Shown: positions 48,101-57,915, counted from the first letter of the stretch. The stretch is 64,000 bases of DNA from Euborellia annulipes (GCA_023213315.1 JAKCPI010005155.1:24443-88442), one strand, 5' to 3'. Translations and numbers: made by a program. Notes: generated by a model not told the origin, from the sequence alone.

Positions 48101-51100
48101 ACTTGTGATTATTTCATTGTTTTTTTAAAAGAAAATGGAAATCTTTATTGGAAATTTTCTAGGTTTGAACCATATAAGTTTCCATTAAAAAATATATAAT
48201 ATTTTTTTAAACAATGAAATAATTACAAGTAGAAAATGCATGGGTGGGACTTAATATTGTCCCTCACTGTACATAATAATTGTATTTATTTATTTTCCAA
48301 ATTCACCAACTTAAAAATCTTTATCTGATTCTTTGATTGTTTCAACAATTTTTTTAACTTTGCCCATCAACCGTAGGTTGGGCAGGTAAAGTTAATGTAA
48401 TCGTAAAAAAAAATCGAAATTTTTCTGAAGCTGCCAAAATGCGTTTTGAGGTCCCCTGAATCCATTTAAGTAGTTTTTGGAATGATGTCTCTGTGTGTGT
48501 GTGTGTGTGTGTGTGTGTCTGTCTGTGCGTATGTCTGTGGTAATTTTTTTAATTTTAATTTAACTCAAAAACTATTCATCCAATGGTTTTGAAATTTTGC
48601 ACACATAAACTAGAGGTAAAGGTCAAGAACTGAAAACCTTTTGGTAAACATCGGACCATTAGGGGGCGCTCTAGAGGGGGGGCCAATATTTTTTTCTTAC
48701 ATAACCTATAATTTTTTTTATATATTCAGAAACTAGACTTCCTCCCGAGTAAAATGATATATAATATTTGTATCCTAATTTGTCATAAGTTTATTAAAAA
48801 ATCATTTAAATTCGAAAATTGTGCATAGCAACAGAGCAAAATCAAAACAAATAAACAAACGCGTTGCGTTATTTCTTTGAATAATGGGGAGGCAAAGTTG
48901 TGCGCTCGGCTTAGTCCGACCCTTTATTTTTTTCAAGATTTATCTTGAAAATTCATGTTCACGTATCAGCAAAAAATTACTTGCCATACGTTCGTCATCA
49001 TTCTTCAAAGTACCGATATTCATGAGTTGGTCGAATGTGTTGCCTATCTTCAGGCTTCGCCTTCGAGCATCCAAACAAACAAACCTCATCACACCACTTT
49101 TCTCTATATATTTTTTTAATACTAATTTTAGTATTTCTTTGTTTATGGTCTTCTATTGTTAAAGCTTGTAGTTCCCTAATACTTTTTGAGTAGTAACGCA
49201 AAATAAATATAATTTTATTAGAAATAAATCTTTAGATATAGCCTACAATCACAATATACATTTGTACATTTGTAAACTATAAACTTTCTCTCTTTGATAA
49301 AATATATTTTAACATTGATATTTTTTTTTAAACACTCACACTTTTTTCTCATTCACACTCACACTCACACATACATTCACACAGTCTTTTCGGCAACTCA
49401 GGCCATTTAAGACTTTGACGATATCCGTTATTAATTAATATACATATTGGGGGTCCAGGCATTCTTATTTAAGCCATTTGGTATCTAAATGGCTTAAATA
49501 AAATCATCGGGCTGCCTGGGGTCCGAACTCGCGACTTTTGGTATACGAGGCTAGCACGCTAACCCCTACACCATGCCCGAGGGCCAATGATATTTTAAAT
49601 TTCTTAAGTCTTGTAACATTTTTTTCTTTCTTTAGGCACTTTTTTAAATACAGACAATCCCTTAAAAAATATAGTTTTAAATTTTTTTGTTGATATACAA
49701 AAAATATCTATTAGTTAATATTCGTTTAGGTTGTTCTAATTTGACTTTTTAGTTACTTACTCTAGGCATGTTTGTCCTGGCATATGAGATTCCTGTAACA
49801 AAATTAAATAATTGTTAAATAATGGATTTTATTTTTTCATAAAATTTTTTTTCTTACCCCTGAGCCAAAATTAGGCGTTTCGCATTCAGTAAATGGCAAA
49901 GGTCCTTTACCTGTCCATACTGTGTAAAATAAAGACAAGGTCATCAGAATTGGGTAATAGAGAGCTGTCAGCGCCGAAAGGACCACTTTAACGTAGCCGA
50001 CACCTGTCACAAACAAATTTATTGTTATGCTTTAATTTAATTATCTTTATTATTGATAAAATAACTTTCTTTTTTTTATTATCTAAAAATCACCAGAACA
50101 ATTTAGTTCTTTTTTCTTTATTTGTTTTAGTTCGAATCAATTTCACGATTTCAATTTATTTATTTATAAACAAGTAAATGGAAAAAATGAATTCTTTTGT
50201 GGTTTACTTGAATATTTTAAACCAAAGTTCAAGCATCTCTTAAGATTTTTATATCAATCCAAAATACGTATTACGTATTAAAGAGTAATCCAATCTACAA
50301 GAAAGAGAGGATGTTTTCTGCTTAAATTTACTTGCAGATCGAATTCAGATAATAAATAAGAAATTCTTATTATTTTGAGTATTTATTGTTGACGACCAGG
50401 TGCACCAACTCTCTGGCTTCAGTCCACGTCGGACCATCATCAGGCCTATAAACATATTTTAACAATCGTGTGAAACAAAATTATACTTATTGATAATTCA
50501 ATTTTCATTAGCCTATATAAAGTTTTTCTTTCTTCTTATAGAAAACAATCAACCTAGTTGTTTTCTATAAAAAGAAATAAAAACTCTAGAGTTATAATGA
50601 AAATGGTATTATCAATAAGTATAATTTTGTTTCACACGATTGTTAAAATATGTTTATAGGCCTGATGATGGTTCGACCTGGACCGAAACCAGAGAGTTAG
50701 TGCACCTGGTTGTCAACAATAAATACTCAAAATAATAAGATTATTTATTATCTGAATTCGATCTGCAAGTAAATTTAAGCAGAAAACTTCCTCTCTTTCT
50801 TGTAGATTGGATTACTCTTTAATACGTAATACGTATTTTGGATTGATGTAAAATTTTAAGAGATGCTTAAACTTTGGTTTAAAATATTCATGTAAACCAC
50901 AAAAGAATTCATTTTTTCCATTTAAAAATAATTGAAATCGTGAAATTGAGATGGCCTGATGCCGAAAAGACTTAAAAAATAAAATAAACCTGATTAGAAT
51001 TAGATTATGCACGGTTTTTCAATTATTAAAAACCCATAGGTCTACTATCAATTCTTAACCTACTATATAAAAATTAAATTTATTTATCAGTTTCTTTTTT

Positions 51101-53146
51101 CCTGCTATTAAGCATTTAAAAATTAGATACATTGTTTAGATGATAAGATTAGCCCATCCCTGAGAGATTCTAATTATGTATAATGCACCGGAAATGATTG
51201 GCATTATTTGTTTATTTTATTTTAGAAAGAATTCTTTTCCTGTAGTTAAAAAAAATTTATTTTAAAGGTCAATGCGTTGCATCATCATCTATCATTTCAA
51301 AATGCTATTGATATATTAAAATTTAAATAATTGCTTTTACCTTTGAAGAGCGGCAACGCTCGCCATATTTTCGTTGTTCCTTCTTCAGAAAATTGTCCCA
51401 AACCTATTTCGAGAAATACAAGCGGGACTCCAAGGACGAGTGTTATAACCGCGTAAACCACAAGAAATGGCACTGAAAAAAAAATGAAATTATTTTATTA
51501 AGAGGGAGCTTCTTGTTTTTTATAGTGGATAGAGAGATTCAGATAGAATTTGAATATGATTTTAAGGAAAAAAAATTTAATTAATTTTTTCGATAAAGAA
51601 GAGGGAGAAAAATTCAAAATTTCTCACTGAGCTGAAAATTGGTGGAGACTTTGTGTATTCCATTACAATTAAAATACCAAAATCATTCAAAAGCGCGCTC
51701 CCTGGCTTTAGACCCAATTATCTCGATTACAGTCGCATTTCGCTTAAATATGATAATAACCAAAATTAAATTTCCTTTCTAGTGGTATTATTAGAAATTT
51801 CATTTGATTTTTTTTGTTAGCATATTATAATAGAAAATTCAAAAATCGATTTCATATGGCCACCGTAGTGTGCATATTACATAGAATGTAACTCTTTCAA
51901 CTTTTAGAATCTCGATATCTCAGAAATGGTGATTCTCACACGAAAAAGTATGAAGACAATTTTTGTAGATAATTTTATGATCTCCAATTTTTGTCGGACC
52001 TATTTTTTGATTAAACTTACTGTTTTCGAGAAAAATCCAAAAATCGAAAATTTTGACCTTTGATCTTGAACAACTTTTTTAGCTCACATGGGATCAATGG
52101 GGACTTTTGGGATTTTATTTGCAATGGTGTACCAAAGGTTTCCACCAATTCCAAGCTCTGTGGGAATTATTGTAATTTGATCACTATTTTTATGGCCAAG
52201 TTGACCTGGCTATGGCCAAATAATTTTCTTTTTTACCAAATTTATTTTGGTTTGACAACTGCAGTTTCCCACTTTTTTTTTGTCATATTCCACCTAAGCT
52301 TTTTTAAAATTCTAATTTTTATTATTCGTTTTTTCCAAAACAAATAGTTTTTGAGAGTGTATGAGTCCAGTGTTTTTGTCTATATTTCCTTTTTATGAAT
52401 ATTAATTTTTTATGGAACTCTTATCTTTTGGTTCATCTAAATAAAATAGACAAACCCCTTTGATAGAAGAGCGAGGTCTCAAGTGTGTTACTGGGGCCTG
52501 GGGCCTTGGAAGCAGTGACCGTGTCGGTAGAGCCTGGACCGAAGAAATCGGGACGGTCACTCTTTTTTTTGTCTTCAAATGTCAAACAAAATACTGATTG
52601 GAAATAAAAAACACCTGATCTAACTAAATAAAAAAAAAAGAGTAAAAGTTGGCAATACTGAAATCAAGCATTGTCCTATTTATTGATACAATTGTCTATT
52701 CCTTCATTCTCTAAATTTTTACAAATTCATTTACTTGGATGAAATTCAAGTTTGAAAGAAAGGTCGATCGGACCCACATCTCATCATACTCTACATTCCA
52801 ATTGGCGATTTCCCAATATGGCAAGCTGATTTTTTGCAATCAGACCCGTTTCGTCTCAGTGTTCGTTTCCCTGATATCAACTTTATGTAACTACAAACCA
52901 ATTTATACAGTAAAGCGATCGAATAAAAGAACAACCAACAAAGAAGAAAAGGCGCTTCATATGCTAGAGCTCCAGTATAATCCATATTCGATACGCTTTG
53001 GTTTCTTAATAACCAATAAGAAGAAATCGCTCACCTCCACCGTTGAGGAAGGCAACTCGAGGCAAACGGACAACGTTCCCGAGGCCAACGGCCAAAGAGA
53101 GGATCGCAAGGGCTGTGTTCAGGCCGGTGACCCAGCGCCCGGAGAC
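36952..53146 (-). CDS. Divergent SLC6-family membrane transporter (14 exons, 5' incomplete)
   Basis: Exons, 5' to 3': 53035-53146, 51341-51472, 49858-50003, 49761-49792, 46993-47085, 46682-46850, 45592-45695, 45294-45525, 43282-43407, 43060-43159, 42013-42110, 38366-38539, 38120-38284, 36952-37140 (TGA). All phases agree; 623 codons. Family marks: TM1 LAVGLGNVVRLPR then NGG; TM2 LVFLEIGLGQFS; TM3 GVGYVKVVLSALTALYYPIL; TM4-TM5; TM6 VWYLAIVQMFFSTHIGFGN; TM7-TM8; TM9-TM12 with HILDHY..., FAWIYG and LYWKIIW. Loop 2 is short. The cytosolic tail is Ser-rich and ends GSNGAAA. SLC6 proteins are 12-TM, usually Na+-coupled carriers. Here the gating Arg (VVR) and TM10 Asp remain, but the TM7 Asn and TM8 Asp-Ser-type ion ligands are not found (TM8 reads AAFAAVTAAGFATM), so transport may be ion-uncoupled or lost. 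No N-terminal exon was identified upstream. Substrate unknown. Confidence 0.93.
37195..37440. mobile_element. MITE family B, copy 2 (last intron)
   Basis: Shares AATAGCCGGACAACAAATGA, CCAGAATCAATAGCAA, GGAAATATATTTTCGCCACT and the right end CTCAGCAGACGATA with the copy at 4905-5170, so the same family has inserted in introns of both genes. Confidence 0.75.
37690..37888. mobile_element. Small MITE in the last SLC6 intron
   Basis: TAGGTGTATTTACACTAAGC plus GAGCGAACTCGCTC at the left is answered from the right by TAGGTGCACTGAGCGAGCAA. The interior is pyrimidine-rich. The upstream stretch 37440-37690 is unassigned intron sequence. Confidence 0.7.
38880..38980. repeat. Family F terminal hairpin, solo
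   Basis: AAAATTTGGTGTGAAAGTAC, then AACTTTCGAATACTG..GAAAGTTGTGTGTTG and TCATATCAGACTTTT fold on each other. This is the same hairpin seen at 43470-43565 and at the left end of 55337-55970. Confidence 0.6.
39108..39172. repeat. (TA)n microsatellite
   Basis: Uninterrupted alternating TA of about 65 bases, immediately next to the palindrome that follows; its reading frames are artefacts. Confidence 0.95.
39177..41325. mobile_element. Large palindromic element with a duplicated arm
   Basis: The ends are GGGCATTCCACGCCAACTCG and its exact complement at 41303-41322. The left arm is about 39177-39920. A second partial copy of the same arm, in the same orientation, occupies about 39980-40570 (starting at GTGTCTGAGAATTTTTTCAG), and the right arm is about 40580-41325. 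The arms hold A/T runs and a GC-rich module GGGCGTAACTAGG..GTGCCGGGG. Flanking (TA)n is consistent with a TA target. No ORF. Related to 59167-60206. Confidence 0.88.
41326..41858. mobile_element. Palindromic element with hammerhead-like core
   Basis: TTTATTACAGAGCGTATAGC pairs with GCTATATGCTCTGAAATAA, and CACTAACAAGTA, TTGGTTATTACAATTAAAAT and GATAAAATAAT arms continue inward to a loop near 41560-41610. Cores: minus 41385-41415 and plus 41756-41786 (CTGATGAAGGGGTTATTTCG then CCGAAACAAG). Confidence 0.85.
42440..42672 (-). mobile_element. SINE family 1 copy
   Basis: From left to right: the tail AACATTCACACTTTTTTCTC with (CA)-rich tract, CAGTCTTTTCGGCAACTTAG, CGATAACCGTTG, GGCATTTCTATTTAAGCC, the 'ggtatccaaatggc' hairpin, CATCGGACTGCCTGGGTCCG and AACCCGCGATGTTTGGTATA. 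The last bases of the tRNA-like head (box A) are missing. Confidence 0.85.
43470..43565. repeat. Family F terminal hairpin, solo
   Basis: AAAAAATCTGGTGTG, CACAACACACAACTTTTTCT, GAAAGTTGTATTATG and TGTCAAATCAAATTTTT form the two halves of the hairpin. It lies just upstream, in gene orientation, of the exon at 43282-43407. Confidence 0.6.
43763..45142. mobile_element. 1.4 kb palindrome carrying a tRNA-like sequence in each arm
   Basis: AAGGGGACGGCCAAGTGAGT and its complement at the right end open arms of about 280-300 bases that include GTTTGAAAAAAATTGAGGT, TTCACGTGTCTCGGCGTTTT and AACAGTCAGCTGTGGCTAGG. The inner part of each arm (43951-44030 plus; 44581-44663 minus) is tRNA-like: GTGGCTAGGCTGGTAGCG as box A, and GTGTTCGATCGACGG as box B (GGGTTCGATCGACGG on the other arm), followed by a T-run. 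The spacer is about 550 AT-rich bases. The right arm is interrupted by a SINE (44704-44984). Confidence 0.88.
44704..44984 (+). mobile_element. SINE family 1, full-length copy with perfect target duplication
   Basis: Head: CCCTCGGGGCATGGCGTAGA GGTTAGCGTGCC (box A), GCGGGTTCGGACCCC (box B). Body: AGTCCGATGATTTTATTTAA, a hairpin of 'ggataccaaatggcttaaata', ATAACGGATATCG and CTGAGTTGCCGAAAAGACTG. Tail: (TG)-rich, GAGAAAAAAAAAGTGTGAGT and poly-A. Flanked by AAGCGCGAAAATTG at 44690-44703 and 44985-44998. This copy defines the family at about 281 bp. Confidence 0.95.
45183..45262 (-). tRNA. tRNA-like sequence, probably a SINE head
   Basis: The minus strand contains a perfect box B, GGTTCGATTCC, inside GTCAGAGG..CCCCTCTTAAGCGA, followed by TTTTTTT like a pol III terminator. 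A GTCG..CGAC stem lies where a D arm could be. The D loop and anticodon stem are not convincing and no anticodon can be called, so a decayed tRNA or SINE head is more likely than a working tRNA gene. It lies 30 bases from an SLC6 exon. Confidence 0.3.
46020..46190 (-). mobile_element. SINE family 2 copy
   Basis: AAGGTCTTTTTCGGTATATAAGG then CGATTTAAACCCTGTTCCC on the plus strand is the family 2 tail. An AT-rich linker and a degraded head with CGAACGGAAAGCGAAAACCT follow. Confidence 0.6.
46218..46292. repeat. Short GC/AT hairpin
   Basis: TTTATCTTTAATTTCTCGG and CCGAGAAATTAAAGATAAA flank CACAGGAAGG and CTTCCTGTG around a G-run; a nearly perfect stem of about 28 bp. Confidence 0.9.
47212..47643. 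mobile_element. hAT-type element with internal tandem units
   Basis: The ends are CAGTGTTTCCCAACC and GGTTGGGAACCACTG. The flanks TCTTTGAG (47204-47211) and TCTTAGAG (47644-47651) differ at one base, an aged 8-bp duplication. About four units of roughly 60 bases, each with CCGCCCTGCGGAAA, CGTGAAAATCATT and CCTTTTTTTAG, fill 47310-47530. No transposase. Confidence 0.88.
48059..48272. mobile_element. Tc1/mariner-type MITE, copy 1
   Basis: The ends GTACAGTGAGGAACAATATT and AATATTGTCCCTCACTGTAC face each other. Arms continue through GTCCCATCCATGCGTTTTCT, TAATTATTTCATTGTTT and partners, almost to the centre. TA-rich flanks fit a TA target. The terminal 30 bases match 58757-58868, although the interiors differ. 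Confidence 0.88.
48350..48720 (-). repeat. Family F-related repeat with (GT)n
   Basis: GTTTTGAGGTCCCCTGAATCC at 48432 followed by a long (GT)n / CTGTCTGT tract matches the minus strand of 55337-55970 (CAGTGGACCTCAAAACGTG). The following 'aaaactattcatccaatgg' part is not seen in the other copies here. Confidence 0.5.
49330..49586 (-). mobile_element. SINE family 1, near full length
   Basis: Tail AACACTCACACTTTTTTCTC and (CA)-rich tract first, then CAGTCTTTTCGGCAACTCAG, CGATATCCGTTATT, GGGGGTCCAGGCATTCTT, the ATTTGGTATCTAAATGGC hairpin, CCTGGGGTCCGAACTCGCGA (box B) and GCTAACCCCTACACCATGCC (box A). Flanks ATTGATATTTT / AATGATATTTT suggest an 11-base target duplication with one mismatch. Confidence 0.92.
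50138..50949. mobile_element. Near-perfect 0.8 kb palindrome with hammerhead-like core
   Basis: TCAATTTCACGATTTCAATT opens the left arm and its complement closes the right. The arms of about 390 bases include AAAATACGTATTACGTATTA, TTACTTGCAGATCGAATTCA and TCGTGTGAAACAAAATTATA with high identity, around a small loop near 50550 (GAAAACAA/TTGTTTTC). Cores: minus 50421-50455 and plus 50662-50695 (CTGATGATGG..GACCTGGACCGAAACC). It lies in the SLC6 intron between exons 51341-51472 and 49858-50003. Confidence 0.9.
51473..53034. other. SLC6 intron between TM1 and TM2 exons
   Basis: No recognised element. 51830-52370 has the low-complexity, A/T-run texture of the palindromic elements nearby but no matching arm was found. 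52490-52570 has GTGACCGTGTCGGTAGAGCC and GGACGGTCAC pieces that could form a small stem. The plus-strand open frame over 52739-53221 is partly the antisense of the TM1 exon. Confidence 0.4.
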
Positions 53147-53365
53147 CTGCAAAAGACAAGACAGCTTTACTTTAAATCTTCCATCTCAACCAATTCAATA
53201 CTTTCTTTTAAGACATTTTAAATATGAATGGATTAACCAATGCATTAAAAATTACAAATGAATTTATCTTGACCAAAATTTTTTGAAGTTTGCAAATGGC
53301 TTGCTTGTTGGCACTGTTTTTGTCATATTTTCAAAGAGTTAAGATTTTGTAAAGACAGGGCTATT

Positions 53366-53775
53366 GCTTTCTCTTACCTATATATATATACAGTATATAT
53401 ATATATATACACGTTTTGAGGTCCCCTCAATTTAAAGCATGAAGGAATTGAGCTAGGAGGTTGAAATTTTTTATTTAAGTTAGTCACCCCCTAGGGCGTG
53501 AAAATAAGCTTTTGGTCATGATCAAAATCGACCAAAAAGTACTATAGTACTTTACTGATGTAGTTTTCAGTTTTTTTTTCTATTTTCTCAAAATTCGCTG
53601 CAACGATTTTGATTGAAATTCAAATATCAATTATTTTTTAGATGCTCTTTAAAATGTATATTCTCATTTTGCCATTGAAATATTCTGAAAACCACTTTAC
53701 TCTTGTACTTCATAGGAATGATAGGAGAACACCAGACTGTCACACCAGATTTTATTTATATTCTTATAGTCTGAA
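53366..53775 (-). mobile_element. Family F element, copy 1
   Basis: Starts CTTTCTCTTACCTATATA (complement of the AGGTAAGAGAAAG end of other copies). It continues ACGTTTTGAGGTCCCCTC, GAAAATAAGCTTTTGGTCAT, GTACTTTACTGATGTAGTTT and TCATTTTGCCATTGAAATAT, and ends TGTCACACCAGATTTT. It is collinear with the minus strand of 55337-55970. Confidence 0.8.
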
Positions 53776-53919
53776 ACTTTTTGTCAATGGACACATTCCT
53801 ATTTTATTTTTTTTTTTTTTTTTTTACAATTTGAAACATAATCTAATTTTGTTATTGATATATAGGCTTACTTAAATATTGGATTGATTTAATTTAATTT
53901 TAACTGAATTAATTTTTCG

Positions 53920-54045
53920 ACAGATTTAGACCCTGTCCCTATTTTTCTAAATTAAGTCAATTTAGAAAAATTTCATCGCTCAGTACGGGAAGCGTTCCCT
54001 TGTTTCCTATCATTAGATGCAAGATCTCTACCTAAATGATAAATT
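53920..54045 (-). mobile_element. SINE family 2 copy
   Basis: TTTAGACCCTGTCCCTATTTTTCTAAATTAAG matches the linker of 46020-46190, followed by TCAGTACGGGAAGCGTTCCC and a degraded head. The extreme CGGCATCT tail is damaged ('tttcgacag'). Confidence 0.55.
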
Positions 54046-54177
54046 ACATTATTTTAAATGGTTCTTATTCTTTGACGTTTTTCAAGAATTGAGTTTTTGA
54101 AATAATTTCATTTTTGGGGTATATGAGAAAGCCGAGGGGAGTGAGCATCGATTGATTTCATTTTAAGATTTAAGTAG

Positions 54178-54366
54178 CCCTCGGGCTTGGTGTAGTTTGT
54201 AGCTCGCCTGCTTTGTATACCAAGGGTCGAGGGTTCGTATCCCAAGCAGTCCGATAATTTTATTTAAGCCATTTGGATACCAAATCGTAAAAAGTCTAAA
54301 ATGGCCTAAGTTGCTGAAAAGTCTGCGTGTATGAATGTGAGTGTGAAAAAGTGTTAGTGTTAAAAA
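54178..54366 (+). mobile_element. SINE family 1, internally deleted
   Basis: CCCTCGGGCTTGGTGTAGTT (box A), GAGGGTTCGTATCCCAAGC (box B), AGTCCGATAATTTTATTTAA and GCCATTTGGATACCAAATCG. The right half of the body hairpin is missing, and the sequence then runs GTAAAAAGTCTAAAATGGCC to the GAGTGTGAAAAAGTG tail. Confidence 0.88.
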
Positions 54367-55330
54367 AAAGATTTAAGTAACAAAATCTAATTTTAATAAA
54401 AATCCAAAATTTGTTGAAAGAGGATGTTCTCCCTTATCGCTTTCAAGATTTAGGAAGTACCAAATCATTCAGAAGTAAGAAAACAGAGTGATATACAAAT
54501 TTTCATTTACTAGCTTTTGGCAGGCATCCACGTTGTTTCCTAATATATATTTCATGGTGTGATTGTGAAGGCCGCCAACGTGCAAAACAGTAAATAAACT
54601 AATAATGTGCTTTTCACATTTTTCAAGTACCTATCTTCATAGTTCTGCATTTTTCACTTTTTTTGGCTGTCCCACTTCTATAAATACAACCGCTTCTTTG
54701 AGATGCCATAATAATAAATTTCAATACTTTAAGATAAAATTATTCCCAAGGTCCCAAACGATTTCTTAATATAAAATAAGATTTGTATACTTTTTAGCTT
54801 ATTTATTTTCGACTGGGAGTGGTAAAATAAAGAATGACATTTTTTTTAAATTAATTAATGCATCCAGTGGGAGAAAGTGAAAAAAGACTTCACAAGCAGA
54901 TCAACCTCCACAAAAATGAATGAAAGAAGAGACAAGGTCATTAACGCCTTCTCTTCACTTTCCAAGTCGAATCTTTTTTTTTTCACGAATAAATTTAAAT
55001 TTAATATTATAGAATCTAAAATAATTTGGATAAAATTTCATTAGTGAACTTCCCCCTCTCGAATTCCTAAAAAGAAGAAATTTCACAATTTTTGTAAAAA
55101 AAAAAATATTAAGTGAACTACCACTTCCGGATGAAGGAATTATTCCTACACACAAACATAAAATGCTCAGAGAGGTCCAAAACATCAGAATCTCGAGGAC
55201 GAATATACAACAATTACAATTAGCTATTTCATTAACCTAAAAACAAACAATTTCTTTTAAAATATTAAAAGAGAAAAACAAATTTTTGTTTTAATTTCCT
55301 ATTAAAAAATATTTATTTGATACTTCAATA
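54367..55330. other. Upstream of the first recognised SLC6 exon: nothing recognised
   Basis: I searched for an N-terminal transporter exon on the minus strand and found none with a Met, an open frame and a phase-0 donor. AT-rich; no clear repeat. Confidence 0.4.
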
Positions 55331-55336
55331 AGCACC

Positions 55337-55975
55337 TACACTTTAAAAAATCTGGTGTGACTGGCGCACAGCACACAACTTTCTCTTACCTTCGGTAACC
55401 AAATTTGAATACTGTGCTTGTCACACCAGATTTTTGGGTCGACATAAGGATGGGAAAATATTTATATTTTGTTACCATGGCAACCATTTGTCCTATCTTT
55501 CCTATGAAATACAAGAGTAAAGTGGTCTTCATAAGATTTCAATGGCAAAATGAGAATATAAATTTTAAAGAGCATATAAAAAATAGATTTATGAATTTAA
55601 AAAAAAATCGTTGGAGCGAATTTTGAGAAAATCGAAAAAAACTGAAAAAGTACATCAGTAAAGTACTAGTACTTTTAGCCCGATTTTGATTAAAAGCTTA
55701 TTTTCACGGTCCGGAGGGGGGGGGGTGTTTAACTTAAATATAACATATTTCAACCGGGTAGCTTAATTCCTTCATGCTTAAAATTGAACACACACAGACA
55801 CCCCCCCCCCCCCCGACAGACAGACCATGTCGAAAAAACCACTTTTTTGGATTCAGTGGACCTCAAAACGTGTATATCCATCAAAATCTCGACATCGAAT
55901 TTTTAACATTAATCCAATACTTTCTCTCTAAATATATTAACATATATATAGAGGTAAGAGAAAGTAAAAAGCATC
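55337..55975 (+). mobile_element. Family F element, copy 2 (most complete)
   Basis: Begins with the AAAAAATCTGGTGTGACTGG hairpin that closes at TGTCACACCAGATTTTT (55420-55436). It then runs GGGAAAATATTTATATTTTG, TACCATGGCAACC, AATGAGAATATAAATTTTAA, CAGTAAAGTACTAGTACTTT and GCTTATTTTCACGG, a G-run, (CA)/C-run, CCTCAAAACGTGTATATCC and TCTCGACATCGAATTTTTAA, and ends AGGTAAGAGAAAGTAAAAA. No ORF. Confidence 0.8.
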
Positions 55976-56061
55976 TGAGACTATTTAAACCCCGTTCTTT
56001 TTAATTCCAACTCACACTGTAGCAAAGGACTACTTAAAAGCAATACGCGATGAATGATTAC

Positions 56062-57246
56062 ACTAGTCGACAAAAATGAACTTTTTTTTCTTTCACAAGA
56101 ATGAAGATATGAAATTCTAGAAGTATTTTTCATGCTGAATTCTAATATCAATTCAGTTTTGCCCCATCAGGCACAGTTTTAGAGATATAGAGCAAAATAG
56201 ATTTTGATTGAAAATGGGCTCTAAAACGGCTTTTATTTAGAATGTTCAAATTATTTTTAACGGGACACCCCGTCAAATTATGCAGATAGTTAGAATACAT
56301 ATAAATTTTAAGTTTCATCCCAATCGGAGGTCATTTAGACGTGCCGCAAACTGCTTAAAGTTTTAAAAAATCGAAATTTTCAAGATTTTTTTTGCTTTGG
56401 TCACCCCTAATACAATTTTAGATATCCCTGAATGAAAAAAACATATATTTACGATATTCTATAGTTCTTTGGCTTTCAAAAAAGCATTCATTCGTAAAAA
56501 TCTGTTAATTATTAACGAAATTATTAACAAAAACGTGAGCAAAGAAAAAACACAAGTACACTCACTGGACGAAAAAAATGGACCTCTTGTTCTTTTAGAA
56601 GTATAAAGAAAGATATGAGATTCAAAAAATATTTTTTTTAATAATATATAATAAAGTTAGGGCCCTTGACCTGATGCTCAGAGAGGATACATTAGCTTCT
56701 CGTAGATAGGGTTCGCTTTTTAATTCAATTGAAGTCCATTTTTTTCGACCAGTGAGTGTACTTGTGTTTTTTCTTTGCTCACGTTTTTGTTAATAATTTC
56801 GTTAATAATTAACAGATTTTTACGAATGAATGCTTTTTTGAAAGCCAAAGAACTATAGAATATCGTAAATATATGTTTTTTTCATTCAGGGATATCTAAA
56901 ATTGTATTAGGGGTGACCAAAGCAAAAAAAATCTTGAAAATTTCGATTTTTTAAAACTTTAAGCAGTTTGCGGCACGTCTAAATGACCTCCGATTGGGAT
57001 GAAACTTAAAATTTATATGTATTCTAACTATCTGCATAATTTGACGGGGTGTCCCGTTAAAAATAATTTGAACATTCTAAATAAAAGCCGTTTTAGAGCC
57101 CATTTTCAATCAAAATCTATTTTGCTCTATATCTCTAAAACTGTGCCTGATGGAAAAATTCTAACTACATATCTGAATTCAGAATGAAAAAATGTACTAG
57201 GTTCACTTATCAGATTTCTTGTGAAAAAAACCTTGTCGACTAGTGT
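56062..57246. mobile_element. 1.2 kb double palindrome (two nested mariner-like ends)
   Basis: The outer ends are ACACTAGTCGACAAAAATGA and CTTGTCGACTAGTGT. Arms of about 500 bases (AACGGGACACCCCGTCAAAT, GGAGGTCATTTAGACGTGCC, GCTTTGGTCACCCCTAATAC and partners) run to an inner palindrome at about 56550-56768. The inner palindrome has ends ACACTCACTGGACGAAAAAA and TTTTTTCGACCAGTGAGTGT. The inner ends resemble the outer ones, which suggests a related element inserted at the centre. Confidence 0.88.
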
Positions 57247-57621
57247 AATTGAGTTAATTTCATTTACTGTTCATGTTGACAGAAAGCAAAATATCTATCA
57301 GTATTTGTATTCTTATGGTAATATAGCAATTGATCATCTTCCCACGTAAGAATCTAGAGATGAGTAAAAAGGAATAATTCATTCACTTCACGTTCGTCCA
57401 ATAAAATTGATTTAAAAATTATCAACATCTTTATTATTGTTAGACTATAAATTCGTTCGCTGCTATTTTATCCTGAGAAAAAAATTTTTTAATACAATAT
57501 TTTGAGGTTTCTATGAAATCTCGAAAAAACTGTAACAAAAATTTCTACTCAAAATTCTTATTAAGGGTAAAAAAAATAGAACTCGTAGGTATAAGTAAAA
57601 AGTTTTTCAAATTTGTTTATT

Positions 57622-57627
<6 letters not shown>

Positions 57628-57661
<34 letters not shown>

Positions 57662-57915
57662 CTTTTTTTTCTCTCTCTCTTTTTTTTTCACATTCACTCT
57701 TTTTTCTCGTTCACTCTCACCCTTTTCCCCTTCACCCCCCCACTCTTTCTCCCTCTCACACCATTTTTATTCGTGCTCAGGCACATTAATCTATTAATTA
57801 TTATCTTTTTTTATAGAAAAATTTTTGTTTTGGCCCTGGGGTTTTTATTTTGGCTATTTGGAATTCAGGTGGGCTGGCTGAGGTCTCGCACCGCCTCGGG
57901 TGGGATGGGGGAGCC
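57628..57915 (-). mobile_element. Retroposed insert, badly altered SINE family 1 copy
   Basis: Flanked by GTTTATTAAACTT at 57615-57627 and 57916-57928. Length 288, like family 1 (281). It starts with a T-run (poly-A on the minus strand), then CACATTCACTCTTTTTTCTC, a C-rich version of the (CA) tail, TTAATCTATTAATTATTAT, TTTATTTTGGCTATTTGGAA and a GC-rich end (CTGAGGTCTCGCACCGCCTC). The order follows family 1 but with many unusual changes. Confidence 0.7.

Noticed and set aside
52739..53221. 160-codon plus-strand open frame
   Set aside because: Its second half is the antisense of the SLC6 TM1 exon (53035-53146); composition is not protein-like elsewhere.
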